Positions 8,290 through 16,152 of a stretch of 64,000 nucleotides of DNA are shown here, in pieces. Within the stretch, counting starts at the first letter, position 1, and each line of letters starts with the position of its first letter. The notes under the pieces were generated by a model. That model was not told where the DNA came from. It did not search any database and was given only the letters and a program-made list of their open reading frames with translations. The DNA is from an uncultured Eubacterium sp. (GTDB lineage: Bacteria > Bacillota > Clostridia > Oscillospirales > Acutalibacteraceae), in assembly GCA_944380545.1 (NCBI GenBank), contig CALWHV010000014.1, forward strand, positions 186,001 through 250,000, in the 5' to 3' direction. Made by a program: the position numbers and the translations under genes.

Positions 8290-9681
8290 TCAATACTCAA
8301 CCTTAAGGCTTTCCTCAGCTTCGGCAACCTTAAGCATTATTGCACATTCAATCCTTTTCCTGTGCAGCTCGCAGCCGAACTCATAAACTCCGTCAACCTT
8401 GCCGGTTGAATGATAAGCGTTTGCCGCGCAGCCGCCGCTGCAGTAAAGCTTTGCAAAGCAATTTCTGCATTGCTCGTGTGAATATACATTGCAGTTTTCA
8501 AACTGATTTAAAACATCATAGTTTTTAACGCCGCCGTAAATATCTCCAAGCAGGAATTTTTCATCCCCCACGAATTGATGGCAGGGATACAGCTCGCCGC
8601 TCGGCGTTACAGCCATATATTCAGTGCCGACTCCGCAGCCCGATATTCTTTTTATAATGCAAGGGCCGGAATCAAGATCTATCATAAAGTGATAAAAGGT
8701 AAAGCCCTTGTTATTTCTGTATCTTTTCAGCATCTCTGCCGCAAGTATCTCATACTGCTCTTTAAGCGTGTCAAGGTCGCTTTCGCGAAGGGCATATTCT
8801 TCATCCGGCGAGCAAACAACAGGCTCTATCGAAAGCTCCTTGAAGCCGAGGTCCGCCATATGCAGCACATCTTTTGAAAAATCGGTGTTAAAATGCGTGT
8901 ATGTGCCGCGCATATAATAGTCCTTTTGATTTCTTGAATCGGCAAACTTTTTGAATTTATCAATTATCAAATCATATGAGCCGGTTTTGTTTCTCGATAT
9001 TCGCAGGCGGTCGTGAGTTTCTCTGCGCCCGTCAAGAGAGAGGACTACATTTCCCATCTCTTTGTTGCAAAAATCCATTATCTCATCATTGAGCAAAAGC
9101 CCGTTGGTGGTTAAGGTGAATCTGAAACGCTTGCCCGTGTCCTTTTCGCGCGATCTTCCGTATTCCACGAGCCGCTTGCAGACCTCCCAATTCAGCAGGG
9201 GCTCTCCGCCGAAAAAGTCAACCTCAAGATTGTGCCTTGATTTACTGTTTTCAATCAGAAAATCAAGCGCTCTTTTGCCTGTCTCAAAGCTCATTATGCC
9301 CTTAGGGCCGTCATATTCGCCCTTTCCTGCAAAGCAATATTTGCAAGCAAGATTGCAGTCGTGCGCAACATGAAGGCAGATAGCTTTCAAAACGCCCTGT
9401 TTTCTTTTAAAATTCGCCGCTTCCTTTTCAAAGGGGTCGTCTGAAAACAGCCTTCCCTGCGCCTTAAGAGCGTCTATATCCTCAAAGCAATTTTCAATAT
9501 CTTCCTCTGTTACATCGCTTCTATCCTTATATTTATCTAAAATATAAGATTTTATGTTATTTTTGCTCTCAGATTCGTATTTTGTAATTATATCATAGGC
9601 AACATCATCGACGCTGTGAACGCAGCCGCTGTTTTGGTCTATAATGATGTTGTAGCCGTTCATTTTGTATGCGTGAATCAT
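8290..9681 (-). CDS. scfB: SCIFF peptide maturase, radical SAM/SPASM enzyme
   Basis: The 463-residue enzyme forms thioether cross-links in the Cys-rich SCIFF peptide encoded just upstream. An N-terminal PqqD-like recognition region (residues 1-90) contains the dense acidic stretch DVTEEDIENCFEDID. The radical SAM cluster motif CNLACKYC has Cys109, Cys113 and Cys116. The C-terminal SPASM region is rich in cysteines (CGVGTEY, YPCHQF, EQCRNCFAKLYCSGGC, then a late Cys) that bind auxiliary iron-sulfur clusters. Length and motifs match SCIFF maturases, which occur almost throughout Clostridia. It lies 60 bases after the peptide gene and 45 before the CoA-transferase. The natural role of the mature peptide is unknown in any organism I can name. 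Confidence 0.93.
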   Translation of the reverse strand: MIHAYKMNGYNIIIDQNSGCVHSVDDVAYDIITKYESESKNNIKSYILDKYKDRSDVTEEDIENCFEDIDALKAQGRLFSDDPFEKEAANFKRKQGVLKAICLHVAHDCNLACKYCFAGKGEYDGPKGIMSFETGKRALDFLIENSKSRHNLEVDFFGGEPLLNWEVCKRLVEYGRSREKDTGKRFRFTLTTNGLLLNDEIMDFCNKEMGNVVLSLDGRRETHDRLRISRNKTGSYDLIIDKFKKFADSRNQKDYYMRGTYTHFNTDFSKDVLHMADLGFKELSIEPVVCSPDEEYALRESDLDTLKEQYEILAAEMLKRYRNNKGFTFYHFMIDLDSGPCIIKRISGCGVGTEYMAVTPSGELYPCHQFVGDEKFLLGDIYGGVKNYDVLNQFENCNVYSHEQCRNCFAKLYCSGGCAANAYHSTGKVDGVYEFGCELHRKRIECAIMLKVAEAEESLKVEY

Positions 9682-9741
9682 CTTGTCTCCTTATAGCAAA
9701 GCGGCGGTAAAACTACCGCCGCCCGACTCAAACAGCTATTC

Positions 9742-9888
9742 TTATTTCTTTAACTGTTCACACTTCTGATTAGCTACGGAGCAGGAAGTTTTGCTTGCAG
9801 ACTGGCAGGAGGTCTGGCACTCGCCGCAGCCGCCCTTTTTAGCAGATTCGCAAAGATTGCGAGAGCTTAAAGTGTTTATCCTTTTCAT
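9742..9888 (-). CDS. scfA: SCIFF ranthipeptide precursor
   Basis: This small gene encodes 48 residues with six cysteines at 13, 21, 24, 28, 36 and 43, the 'six cysteines in forty-five residues' pattern. It begins MKRINTLSSRNLCESA and ends KCEQLKK. The N-terminal segment up to Cys13 acts as the leader that the maturase recognises in this family, and the core contains GGCGECQTSCQ. The start is supported by the SD GAGG ten bases upstream and by a near-consensus promoter at 9920-9948. The gene directly precedes its radical SAM maturase. The product should be a thioether-bridged peptide; export or processing genes are not present here. Confidence 0.93.
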   Translation of the reverse strand: MKRINTLSSRNLCESAKKGGCGECQTSCQSASKTSCSVANQKCEQLKK

Positions 9889-9919
9889 ATTAAAACCTCA
9901 TTTCGTATGGATTTATTAT

Positions 9920-9948
9920 ATTTTATATTAAGATTAAGGTTTTGTCAA
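9920..9948 (-). promoter_or_regulatory. Promoter of the scfA-scfB-CoA-transferase unit
   Basis: Minus strand: perfect -35 TTGACA (9943-9948), a 17-bp spacer and -10 TAAAAT (9920-9925). The -35 box lies inside the last codons of the preceding decarboxylase gene. Confidence 0.85.
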
Positions 9949-11247
9949 TATAGTGCCGCAAAGTAATTTACCGCCGCTTTTGATATTTACGCCTGAGGAT
10001 AAGTATTGTTTTATTAAATCAATATCGCGCTGCGTTATTATATCATTAGGCGCCAAAATAGGGATGCCCGGAGGATATGCGTAAACAAATTCGGCGCAGA
10101 CCCTGCCTGCACAGTCCTCAAGACGCGTTTTTTCAGTGTTGTTAAAATCAATATTGAACTGCCTGATTTCATAATGCTTTTCCGGCTGAGGCAGGGGAGG
10201 GCGGCAGGTCGGCTCTGCGATTTTGTCCTCTGCTGTCAAAGCGCTGCTCAAAAGGTCAAAAGCTTCCTTGCCGTCGCAGACGCTCGTCATAAATATGAGA
10301 TGGCGAAGCTGCGCCGTTTCGCACTCTATGCCGTAAATATTTCTCAGCCTTTCTGCAAGCAAGGTGGGGGAAATGCTGCAATCGCTCAGGGAAAGGTTGA
10401 TTTTGCCGATGTCGTCGGTTTTTATAAATTTAAAATGATTTAATTTGGTGTCTGCATAAAAATCGTCGAGCCTTTTTTCATACTCCGAAAAAGCCTCTTT
10501 GTGCTCTTCAATGAATTTTATACAAACACTTGCGCTGTTCATAAGCACATAGCTCGGCGAGCTCGTTTCAAAAATATCTATATAATGCTTAAAGCGCTCT
10601 GCAAAACGCATATCATAAATATTTGCCGCCGCCGTCTGAGAGAGCGCGGGCAGAGTTTTATGAAGGCTTGTTACGGCAATGCTTCCGCGGATTTGCTTTT
10701 TTGCGCCCATAAACGGCATGTGCGCGCCGTGAGCCGCATCAATAAGTACGGGAACAAAGCTGCTTATTTCGCTGATACAGCCCTCATAAGTAGGGCTTGT
10801 AACGATGATCAGCTTAACATCGCCGTTGTTTGAAATCAGCCTGTCTATTTCATCCTGCCCAAGCGATTTATATATTCCGTTTTCACAGTCGTATTCTGGG
10901 TAAGCCGTGATCACCTTGAGCTTTCTGAGCTCACAGGCGTTAAACACGCTCTTGTGGCAGTTGGCGGCAGCTATCACGGTGTCGCCCTCATCGGTCATAG
11001 CAAATACAGCGGCAAGAATACCGACTGTGGAGCCGTTTACAAGCAAAAAGCTTCTTTTGCTTGAATACAGCGCAGCAAGCTTTTCCTCAAGCTCTTTGAT
11101 GCTTGAGGAGGGGTCGTGCAGATCGTCAAATCCGTCAATCTCAGTAATATCAATCTCGCTGCCGGCAATATCGGGATAAAAAGCCCTTTTGTGGCCCGGC
11201 ATATGAAAAGGATATCTGTTTAGCTTTTTCAAATCATCGTGAAGCAT
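9934..11247 (-). CDS. PLP-dependent Orn/Lys/Arg decarboxylase family protein
   Basis: The 437-residue protein matches the compact fold-type I decarboxylases of Gram-positives (YaaO/SpeA-like). It begins with the typical RYPFHMPGHKRAFYP motif and the segment ITEIDGFDDLHDP. The PLP lysine is Lys197 in SLHKTLPALSQTA. The C-terminal domain has the PPGIPILAPNDII motif. These enzymes decarboxylate lysine, arginine or ornithine to polyamine precursors; the substrate cannot be assigned. The start overlaps the end of the upstream membrane-protein gene by 14 bases, so the two are probably translated together. Confidence 0.88.
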   Translation of the reverse strand: MLHDDLKKLNRYPFHMPGHKRAFYPDIAGSEIDITEIDGFDDLHDPSSSIKELEEKLAALYSSKRSFLLVNGSTVGILAAVFAMTDEGDTVIAAANCHKSVFNACELRKLKVITAYPEYDCENGIYKSLGQDEIDRLISNNGDVKLIIVTSPTYEGCISEISSFVPVLIDAAHGAHMPFMGAKKQIRGSIAVTSLHKTLPALSQTAAANIYDMRFAERFKHYIDIFETSSPSYVLMNSASVCIKFIEEHKEAFSEYEKRLDDFYADTKLNHFKFIKTDDIGKINLSLSDCSISPTLLAERLRNIYGIECETAQLRHLIFMTSVCDGKEAFDLLSSALTAEDKIAEPTCRPPLPQPEKHYEIRQFNIDFNNTEKTRLEDCAGRVCAEFVYAYPPGIPILAPNDIITQRDIDLIKQYLSSGVNIKSGGKLLCGTILTKP

Positions 11248-11812
11248 CGGCTGTTTTCCTTTCGGACTTATTAGAACCGTTTATACTGATAGTTATAGGC
11301 ATAATCAATAAAGCAAAAATGACAGGCAGCCCTTCAATAAGCGCGTTTTGCTTGAAAATCAGCAGTAATACAAGATCAGCAACAAGCGCTGCTGCTATTA
11401 TAACGGTTGATATTAAATTATAAAGCTTCTTTTTTGCTCCGCTTAAAAATGTTAAAAAGACCGCCAGTCCCGTACAAACGGAAAAAACGAGCGAGCCCGT
11501 GCAGTGCAGATAGTATTGAAGCTTCAGCGCGCTGTCAAATTTGAATACAAGGGTAAGCGCCATTCCTATAAAAGACGAAAGCGAGAGCACATAAAGAAAA
11601 TGCTTTTTAGCGCCGAACAGGGCGGCGAGCGAAAACACATCTGCATAAAGCGCGGCGTATACAGAAACGCCCCAAAATACGAAGAGCAGGGGATGCTCAA
11701 GCCCTGTTTTAGATATTGCACCGCTGTTTGTAGTCAGCTCATTGAGGCTCATAATATATACCGTGAGTATTATTGTCGCGGCGCTCAATATGTAATAAAT
11801 AGCTGTTTTCAT
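11234..11812 (-). CDS. Six-helix integral membrane protein of unknown function
   Basis: The 192-residue protein is almost entirely hydrophobic, with about six membrane helices starting at residues 3-20 and ending near 165-182. No family motif was recognised. The start at 11812 (MKTAIYY) is chosen because AAAGAGGT lies just upstream and the promoter at 11840-11868 overlaps the region that an earlier in-frame start would need. It overlaps the PLP decarboxylase gene by 14 bases, so a role linked to amine or amino-acid transport or sensing is possible but unproven. Confidence 0.65.
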   Translation of the reverse strand: MKTAIYYILSAATIILTVYIMSLNELTTNSGAISKTGLEHPLLFVFWGVSVYAALYADVFSLAALFGAKKHFLYVLSLSSFIGMALTLVFKFDSALKLQYYLHCTGSLVFSVCTGLAVFLTFLSGAKKKLYNLISTVIIAAALVADLVLLLIFKQNALIEGLPVIFALLIMPITISINGSNKSERKTADASR

Positions 11813-11839
11813 ATTGACCTCTTTTAAAATATCGCAATA

Positions 11840-11868
11840 ATTATATAATAATTTGATTGACTTTTCAA
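11840..11868 (-). promoter_or_regulatory. Promoter of the membrane protein/decarboxylase operon
   Basis: Minus strand: -35 TTGAAA (11863-11868), a 17-bp spacer and -10 TATAAT (11840-11845), 28 bases before the start codon. Confidence 0.8.
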
Positions 11869-11950
11869 GGCGCATATGTTAATATACCGTTGTTGCATAT
11901 TTAGGCATGTTAAAGTGTTTTGCGCAGCGCGGCTGCAAAGTTCGGCGGTA

Positions 11951-11979
11951 TTGATCATTTCTTGCAGCCTTATTTTATA
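11951..11979 (+). promoter_or_regulatory. Possible promoter of tRNA-Leu(CAG)
   Basis: TTGATC (11951-11956), a 17-bp spacer and TTTATA (11974-11979), placed 16 bases before the tRNA. The -10 box is a weak match. Confidence 0.4.
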
Positions 11980-11994
11980 AAACAACAATCACAT

Positions 11995-12081
11995 GCGGAA
12001 GTGGCGGAATCGGCAGACGCGCTAGATTCAGGTTCTAGTGAATGCAAATTCATGAGGGTTCAAGTCCCTTCTTCCGCACCA
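11995..12081 (+). tRNA. tRNA-Leu (anticodon CAG)
   Basis: An 87-base class II tRNA: acceptor GCGGAAG pairing CTTCCGC, anticodon stem CTAGA/TCTAG around TTCAGGT (anticodon CAG), a long variable arm, T-loop GGGTTCAAGTCCC and encoded CCA. Confidence 0.95.
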
Positions 12082-12113
12082 AAAAGAGCAGGTCAACAGA
12101 CCTGCTCTTTTTT
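12082..12113. terminator. Bidirectional terminator after tRNA-Leu(CAG) and the vWA gene
   Basis: A 12-bp perfect stem (12082-12093 with 12100-12111) has T-runs on both sides. It begins directly after the tRNA CCA end and also lies 21 bases past the stop of the opposing vWA gene. Confidence 0.88.
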
Positions 12114-12133
12114 AATCGATTTATCAATTCGGC

Positions 12134-12775
12134 TTATCTTTTGCCGCCTCTCTTTTTAAAATCCTGATCTATGCGTTCTTTCCAGTTGTCTTTGATAGCG
12201 TTACCGCAGCGAACGCAGGTAATCGTTTCGCCGATAACCTCGTAGTTCAGGGCCGTTCCTTCACGGTCGCAGTTGAAATTTGCCGCTCTTGATTCATCAA
12301 TGCCGAAGCGCCTTGCCTCTGCTGCTGCGTCTATATTTGCGCCGAGGAACAGAAACTCCCAGCCGTATTTTTCCTGCTGTCGCTTTATCATAGCTTGAAC
12401 CTTATCATAGGTATACATATTGCTCGCGTTCTCCAGACCGTCGGTAGTGATTATAAAAAGCGTTTTTTCCGGAACATCCTCTTTGCGCGCGTACTTGTGG
12501 ATGTTTCCTATGTGGTGGATCGCTCCGCAGACGGCGTCAAGCAGAGCCGTGCAGCCGCGCACATAGTACTCCTTTTCTGTAAGATGCGGCACATCCTTAA
12601 GCGGGATGCGGTCGTGTATGACCTCGGAATAATTGTCGAACAGCACCGTTGATACCAACGCTTCGCCAGGCTCATTGAGCTGCTTATCAATAAGGGAATT
12701 GAAGCCCCCAATCGTGTCTTTCTCAAGGCCGGCCATAGAACCGCTCCTGTCTAAAATAAATACCAATTCTGTCAT
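12134..12775 (-). CDS. von Willebrand factor A domain protein
   Basis: The 213-residue cytoplasmic protein has a metal-binding MIDAS motif at the start (Asp9, Ser11, Ser13 in DRSGSM), and IITTDGLENAS later in the domain. It ends in a short Cys pair (CVRCGN) and a basic tail. This resembles the YegL/TerY-like bacterial vWA proteins, which act as protein-binding modules in stress or phosphorylation systems; no enzyme motif is seen. The start at 12775 is fixed by AAGGAGG eight bases upstream; an earlier in-frame ATG lies inside the upstream hairpin. That SD forms the 3' arm of a 12-bp inverted repeat. The upstream neighbour on the same strand is a macrodomain protein. Confidence 0.82.
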   Translation of the reverse strand: MTELVFILDRSGSMAGLEKDTIGGFNSLIDKQLNEPGEALVSTVLFDNYSEVIHDRIPLKDVPHLTEKEYYVRGCTALLDAVCGAIHHIGNIHKYARKEDVPEKTLFIITTDGLENASNMYTYDKVQAMIKRQQEKYGWEFLFLGANIDAAAEARRFGIDESRAANFNCDREGTALNYEVIGETITCVRCGNAIKDNWKERIDQDFKKRGGKR

Positions 12776-12777
12776 AT

Positions 12778-12829
12778 AAAAAACCTCCTTCGTTTGATTA
12801 CGCATTGATTATAGCATAAACGAAGGAGG
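12778..12829 (-). promoter_or_regulatory. Terminator-like inverted repeat enclosing a promoter and the vWA SD
   Basis: The arms are 12 bp and perfect (12784-12795 and 12818-12829) with a 22-base loop. On the minus strand the 3' arm ends in AAGGAGG, then six T's (12778-12783), then AT and the vWA start codon. The loop holds an extended -10, TATGCTATAAT (12808-12818), with no recognisable -35. Transcripts coming from the macro gene would form a terminator that also hides the SD; transcripts begun in the loop would lack the 5' arm and keep the SD free. The latter is inference. Confidence 0.7.
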
Positions 12830-12834
12830 CTTCG

Positions 12835-12851
12835 GTCGCCTGTCGGGCGAC
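12835..12851. repeat. Small hairpin after the macrodomain gene
   Basis: A 6-bp stem GTCGCC/GGCGAC lies three bases past the macro gene stop. No T-run follows on the minus strand, so it is not a normal terminator for that gene. Confidence 0.45.
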
Positions 12852-12854
12852 ATT

Positions 12855-13931
12855 TTATGAGCCTATCAGAGGCTGGTCAAAAGCAAACAGCACCTCATTG
12901 AGCTCAAAAATATCATAATTTTTATGGACGATGAAATATTCAACGATAATATCAAATTTGCTGCTGTGCGACAAAGCAAAGCCCGCGCGTGCAATAAAAT
13001 CCTTTGTCTCCCGCAAATCAAGCTCAAGAGCGATCGCAAACGCAAGCGCCGTTGCTTTAGACGGCTTGTAATCCGCGTTGTTGCGGATTTTTGAAAACAG
13101 CTTCCGGTCTATATTTGCCCTTTTGTATATTTCAGAATCCTTTTTGCCGGTTCTGTCTATCAAATGAAGCAGAGTTTCGGAAAATCCCGCGTCTATATTG
13201 TCTAATACGGATTCCCAATCTTCCGCTTCGGCAGCATTAACTGCGGGTAATCCGATCTGATCTGAATATACGGCGGTGCTTTCAAAAAATTCTATATCAT
13301 CGCGGATGCGCTTGCTGCGTTCGGTGATATTCTTGAACGGCAACGCTTGTGTTGTATTAAGCGCAGGTGCGCCGTCTGAGCCGTATTCATCGATCGTTTT
13401 ATCGCGGATATAGTTTTCATCGATATAGCTTGAAACGGAGCTGAACAGCTTCTCAGACAGCTCAAAAGCATCGCGGCTGAACACAACAAGATATATCATC
13501 ATATCGCTATTCATCAAAAAGCTGCTGATTTCATTAACGGCAATTTTAATTGCCAGCGGCTTCGGAAAGCCGTAATTGCCGGTAGAGATCAACGGAAAGG
13601 CGATGGACTCGCAGCCGTATTGCTTTGCAAGCGCAAGGCACTCCTTATAGCAGCTTTTCAACAACGCTTCCTCATTGCTTGAGCCGCCCTGCCAAACAGG
13701 GCCGACCGTATGGATAACATATTTTGCGTCCAGATCAAAAGCGGGGGTGATTGCCGCCTTACCCACGCCGATACTGCCGACTCTTTTACGCGCCTCCAAA
13801 AGCAGCGGACCGGCTTTTTTATGTATTCCGGTATCTACGCCGGAACCGACTGCCGGTCGTGGATTTGCGGTATTTACAATCGCGTCGGCCTGCATATTAG
13901 TAATATCGTTTCTCACTATTTCAAAAGGCAT
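12855..13931 (-). CDS. Macrodomain protein with C-terminal HTH-like domain
   Basis: Residues 1-165 form a macro (ADP-ribose-binding) domain: IVNTANPRPAVGSGVDTGI, then VIHTVGPVWQGG and FPLISTGNYGFP. A linker follows. Residues of about 250-358 make a second domain (DSEIYKRANIDRKLFSKI, YKPSKATALAFAIALELDL) that resembles a Cro/XRE-type helix-turn-helix with a helical extension. Macrodomains bind or hydrolyse ADP-ribose marks or related nucleotides; the conserved Asn and Gly loops are present, so binding or hydrolysis is plausible. The fusion suggests a nucleotide-sensing regulator or an RNA/DNA-targeted hydrolase. The SD is AAAAGGAGG. It lies 38 bases after mscL and 79 before the vWA gene, all on one strand. 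Confidence 0.85.
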   Translation of the reverse strand: MPFEIVRNDITNMQADAIVNTANPRPAVGSGVDTGIHKKAGPLLLEARKRVGSIGVGKAAITPAFDLDAKYVIHTVGPVWQGGSSNEEALLKSCYKECLALAKQYGCESIAFPLISTGNYGFPKPLAIKIAVNEISSFLMNSDMMIYLVVFSRDAFELSEKLFSSVSSYIDENYIRDKTIDEYGSDGAPALNTTQALPFKNITERSKRIRDDIEFFESTAVYSDQIGLPAVNAAEAEDWESVLDNIDAGFSETLLHLIDRTGKKDSEIYKRANIDRKLFSKIRNNADYKPSKATALAFAIALELDLRETKDFIARAGFALSHSSKFDIIVEYFIVHKNYDIFELNEVLFAFDQPLIGS

Positions 13932-13969
13932 TGGCGGCCTCCTTTTGAATTATATGTATTCCTTTATAT

Positions 13970-14395
13970 TTATTCTGCCTTTTCTTCGGCCTCTTCGATT
14001 ACGGAGGTGCAGTGCGGGCAGCGCGTTGCGTTGATATCGATATCGCTCATACAATAGGGGCATTTTTTAGTGGGCGGAGCAGCCTCTGCCTCCTCCTCAG
14101 CCTGCTTTTTCTTGCCGATGGTCATCAGCTTGTTGATGAGCTTCATCAGGAAGAAGAGAATAACGGCCGTAATCAGGAAATTGATGAAGGCAGACAGGAA
14201 ATTCATTGCGAAGCCGCCAACCTCGTTAAGGCTGTGGACCGTGCCTGTAAATAGGTCGAGCAGCGGACGGATAAGGTTGTCCGTCAGCGCAGTAACAACG
14301 CTTGTGAACGCGCCGCCGATGATGATACCGATTGCCATATCAAACATATTGCCTTTAAGCGCAAATTGTTTGAACTCCTCAAACAATTTTTTCAT
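13970..14395 (-). CDS. mscL: Large-conductance mechanosensitive channel MscL with zinc ribbon
   Basis: The first 95 residues are a typical MscL: FKQFALKGNMFDMAIGIIIG forms the N-terminal helix and first membrane span, and the second span lies near residues 66-92. MscL opens under membrane tension to release solutes on osmotic downshock. Instead of ending in the usual short amphipathic helix, this 141-residue protein has an acidic linker and a C-terminal zinc ribbon with Cys112, Cys115, Cys126 and Cys129 (CPYC, CPHC). The ribbon faces the cytoplasm and could bind metal or a partner. The SD is AAGGAG. The gene follows the dapB terminator. Confidence 0.92.
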   Translation of the reverse strand: MKKLFEEFKQFALKGNMFDMAIGIIIGGAFTSVVTALTDNLIRPLLDLFTGTVHSLNEVGGFAMNFLSAFINFLITAVILFFLMKLINKLMTIGKKKQAEEEAEAAPPTKKCPYCMSDIDINATRCPHCTSVIEEAEEKAE

Positions 14396-14429
14396 AATGT
14401 TTTCTCCTTTTTCATCTTATTTAAAATAA

Positions 14430-14453
14430 AAGGCTGTCGTTTAAGGCAGCCTT
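14430..14453 (-). terminator. Terminator of asd-dapA-dapB
   Basis: The stem AAGGCTG/CAGCCTT (14430-14436 with 14447-14453) is followed on the minus strand by TTTTATTTTA. It sits ten bases past the dapB stop and just before the mscL SD. Confidence 0.7.
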
Positions 14454-14463
14454 AAATTACCGA

Positions 14464-15213
14464 TTATTCAATCATATCCTTCATGGAATAAACGCCTTTT
14501 GTTTTTCCGTTCATAAACACTGCGGCGTTCACAGCGCCTACGGCAAATATCTCCTTGCTTCTTGCCGAATGGGAGAGGGTGATGATTTCGTCACGGCCGG
14601 CAAAGATAATTTCGTGCTCGCCGACTATCGTGCCACCTCTGACAGAGTGCATACCGATCTCGTTTTTGGAGCGCTTTTCGCGCTTGCTGTGACGGTCGTA
14701 CTCATACTTCATCGGCTTGTCGAATTCTTCGCTCACAGCGTCGGCAAGCATTAGGGCGGTGCCGCTCGGAGCGTCTATTTTTTGATTATGATGCTTTTCA
14801 ACTATTTCTATATCAAAATCGTCTCCGAGCACCTGTGCAGCCTTTTTAGCAAGATTTGCAAGCAGATTGATGCCCATACTCATATTGTAGGTGAAAAACA
14901 CTGCCGTATTTTGCGCCGCTGCCTCGATCTGCTTTTTCTGCTTGTCGTCGTACCCCGTGGTCGCTATAACCGCGGGAATATTCTTCTCAGTTGAAAATTC
15001 AAGAATGCTGTCAAGCAGGGCAGGGTTTGAGAAGTCGATTATAACATCGCCGTTCTCCTTAACCTCCTTAAAATCTGCGTAGATCGGAAAATCACTCGAA
15101 TTTGTGTTCAAATCAACTCCGGCAACGATTTCGCAATCGTCGCGAGCGTTTACAACGCTTTGGATAACACGGCCCATCTTGCCGTTTGCGCCGCACAGGA
15201 TTATCCTTGTCAT
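14464..15213 (-). CDS. dapB: 4-hydroxy-tetrahydrodipicolinate reductase
   Basis: The 249-residue protein reduces hydroxytetrahydrodipicolinate with NAD(P)H in the diaminopimelate/lysine pathway. The Rossmann motif is CGANGKMG (Gly8, Gly11, Gly14). The catalytic region EKHHNQKIDAPSGTAL carries His141, His142 and Lys145. Length and motifs are normal. It is the last gene of the asd-dapA-dapB operon, 21 bases after dapA, and is closed by a terminator. Confidence 0.96.
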   Translation of the reverse strand: MTRIILCGANGKMGRVIQSVVNARDDCEIVAGVDLNTNSSDFPIYADFKEVKENGDVIIDFSNPALLDSILEFSTEKNIPAVIATTGYDDKQKKQIEAAAQNTAVFFTYNMSMGINLLANLAKKAAQVLGDDFDIEIVEKHHNQKIDAPSGTALMLADAVSEEFDKPMKYEYDRHSKREKRSKNEIGMHSVRGGTIVGEHEIIFAGRDEIITLSHSARSKEIFAVGAVNAAVFMNGKTKGVYSMKDMIE

Positions 15214-15234
15214 TAAACTACCTCTTAACTAATT

Positions 15235-16125
15235 TTATTTTATAAGTCCGTATTCCTGCATAACTGATTCAAGATAAGCTCTGTTTTCCTCACTGAGATC
15301 AATCAGAGGAAGCCTGCACTTTCCGGCGGAATATCCCATCATATTAACCGCTTCCTTGACGGGAATCGGGTTCACATCGCAGAAAAGAGCCTTGGCAAGC
15401 TTCATATATTTATCCATCATAGTCTTTGAGCCGGCCTTATCTCCGTCAAGGTATTTTGCAACTATTTCGTGCGTTTCCGCAGGGCAGACATTTGAAAGAA
15501 CGCTTATTACGCCGAGACCGCCTCTTTCAAGAATATCGTATATCTGATCGTCGTTGCCGCTCCAGATATTGAGCTCGTCGCCGCAAAGCTCGTGAATCTC
15601 AGCGATTTGCTCAAGATTGCCGCTCGCTTCCTTAACGCCGTTTATCCTCGGCAGCTTTGAAAGCTCAAGAGCTGTCTGCGGCTGGATGTTCATACCTGTC
15701 CTTGAGGGAACATTATAAAGGATAATGGGCTTATCGGTTGCATCGTGGATGGCTTTGTAGTGGGCTATAAGACCTCTCTGGCTCGTTTTGTTGTAGTATG
15801 GAGTTACAAGCAGCAGCGCGTCAGCTCCGTCCTTGCACGCCTCCTGGCTCAGCTCAATAGCCGTTCTTGTGGAGTTAGAGCCCGTGCCAGCGATAACAGC
15901 GCATCTGCCGGCAACATAATCAACGCACCACTTGATGCACTCTGAATGTTCGTCGACCTCAAGAGTAGAGCTTTCGCCGGTTGTTCCGCAAACAACAATG
16001 GCGTCTGTTCCGTTTTCTATCTGCCAGTCGATAAATCTTCCGAATTCTTCGTAATCAACACTGCCGTCCGCTTTCATCGGGGTGATGATTGCAACGGCCG
16101 CGCCGGTAAAGATTGGCTTTTTCAT
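15235..16125 (-). CDS. dapA: 4-hydroxy-tetrahydrodipicolinate synthase
   Basis: The 296-residue TIM-barrel aldolase condenses pyruvate with aspartate semialdehyde. The Schiff-base residue is Lys165 in NGVKEASGN. Tyr137 lies in ILYNVPSRTG, and the GTTGES loop is at residues 47-52. Length is typical. It lies 27 bases after asd, whose product it uses, and 21 before dapB. No lysine riboswitch is visible in the operon leader. Confidence 0.97.
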   Translation of the reverse strand: MKKPIFTGAAVAIITPMKADGSVDYEEFGRFIDWQIENGTDAIVVCGTTGESSTLEVDEHSECIKWCVDYVAGRCAVIAGTGSNSTRTAIELSQEACKDGADALLLVTPYYNKTSQRGLIAHYKAIHDATDKPIILYNVPSRTGMNIQPQTALELSKLPRINGVKEASGNLEQIAEIHELCGDELNIWSGNDDQIYDILERGGLGVISVLSNVCPAETHEIVAKYLDGDKAGSKTMMDKYMKLAKALFCDVNPIPVKEAVNMMGYSAGKCRLPLIDLSEENRAYLESVMQEYGLIK

Positions 16126-16152
16126 ATCAAAAACTCTCCTTATTCAAAAAAA

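Noticed and set aside
12835..12851. GTCGCC/GGCGAC hairpin as terminator of the macro gene
   Set aside because: No T-run follows on the minus strand; the larger inverted repeat downstream is the better candidate.
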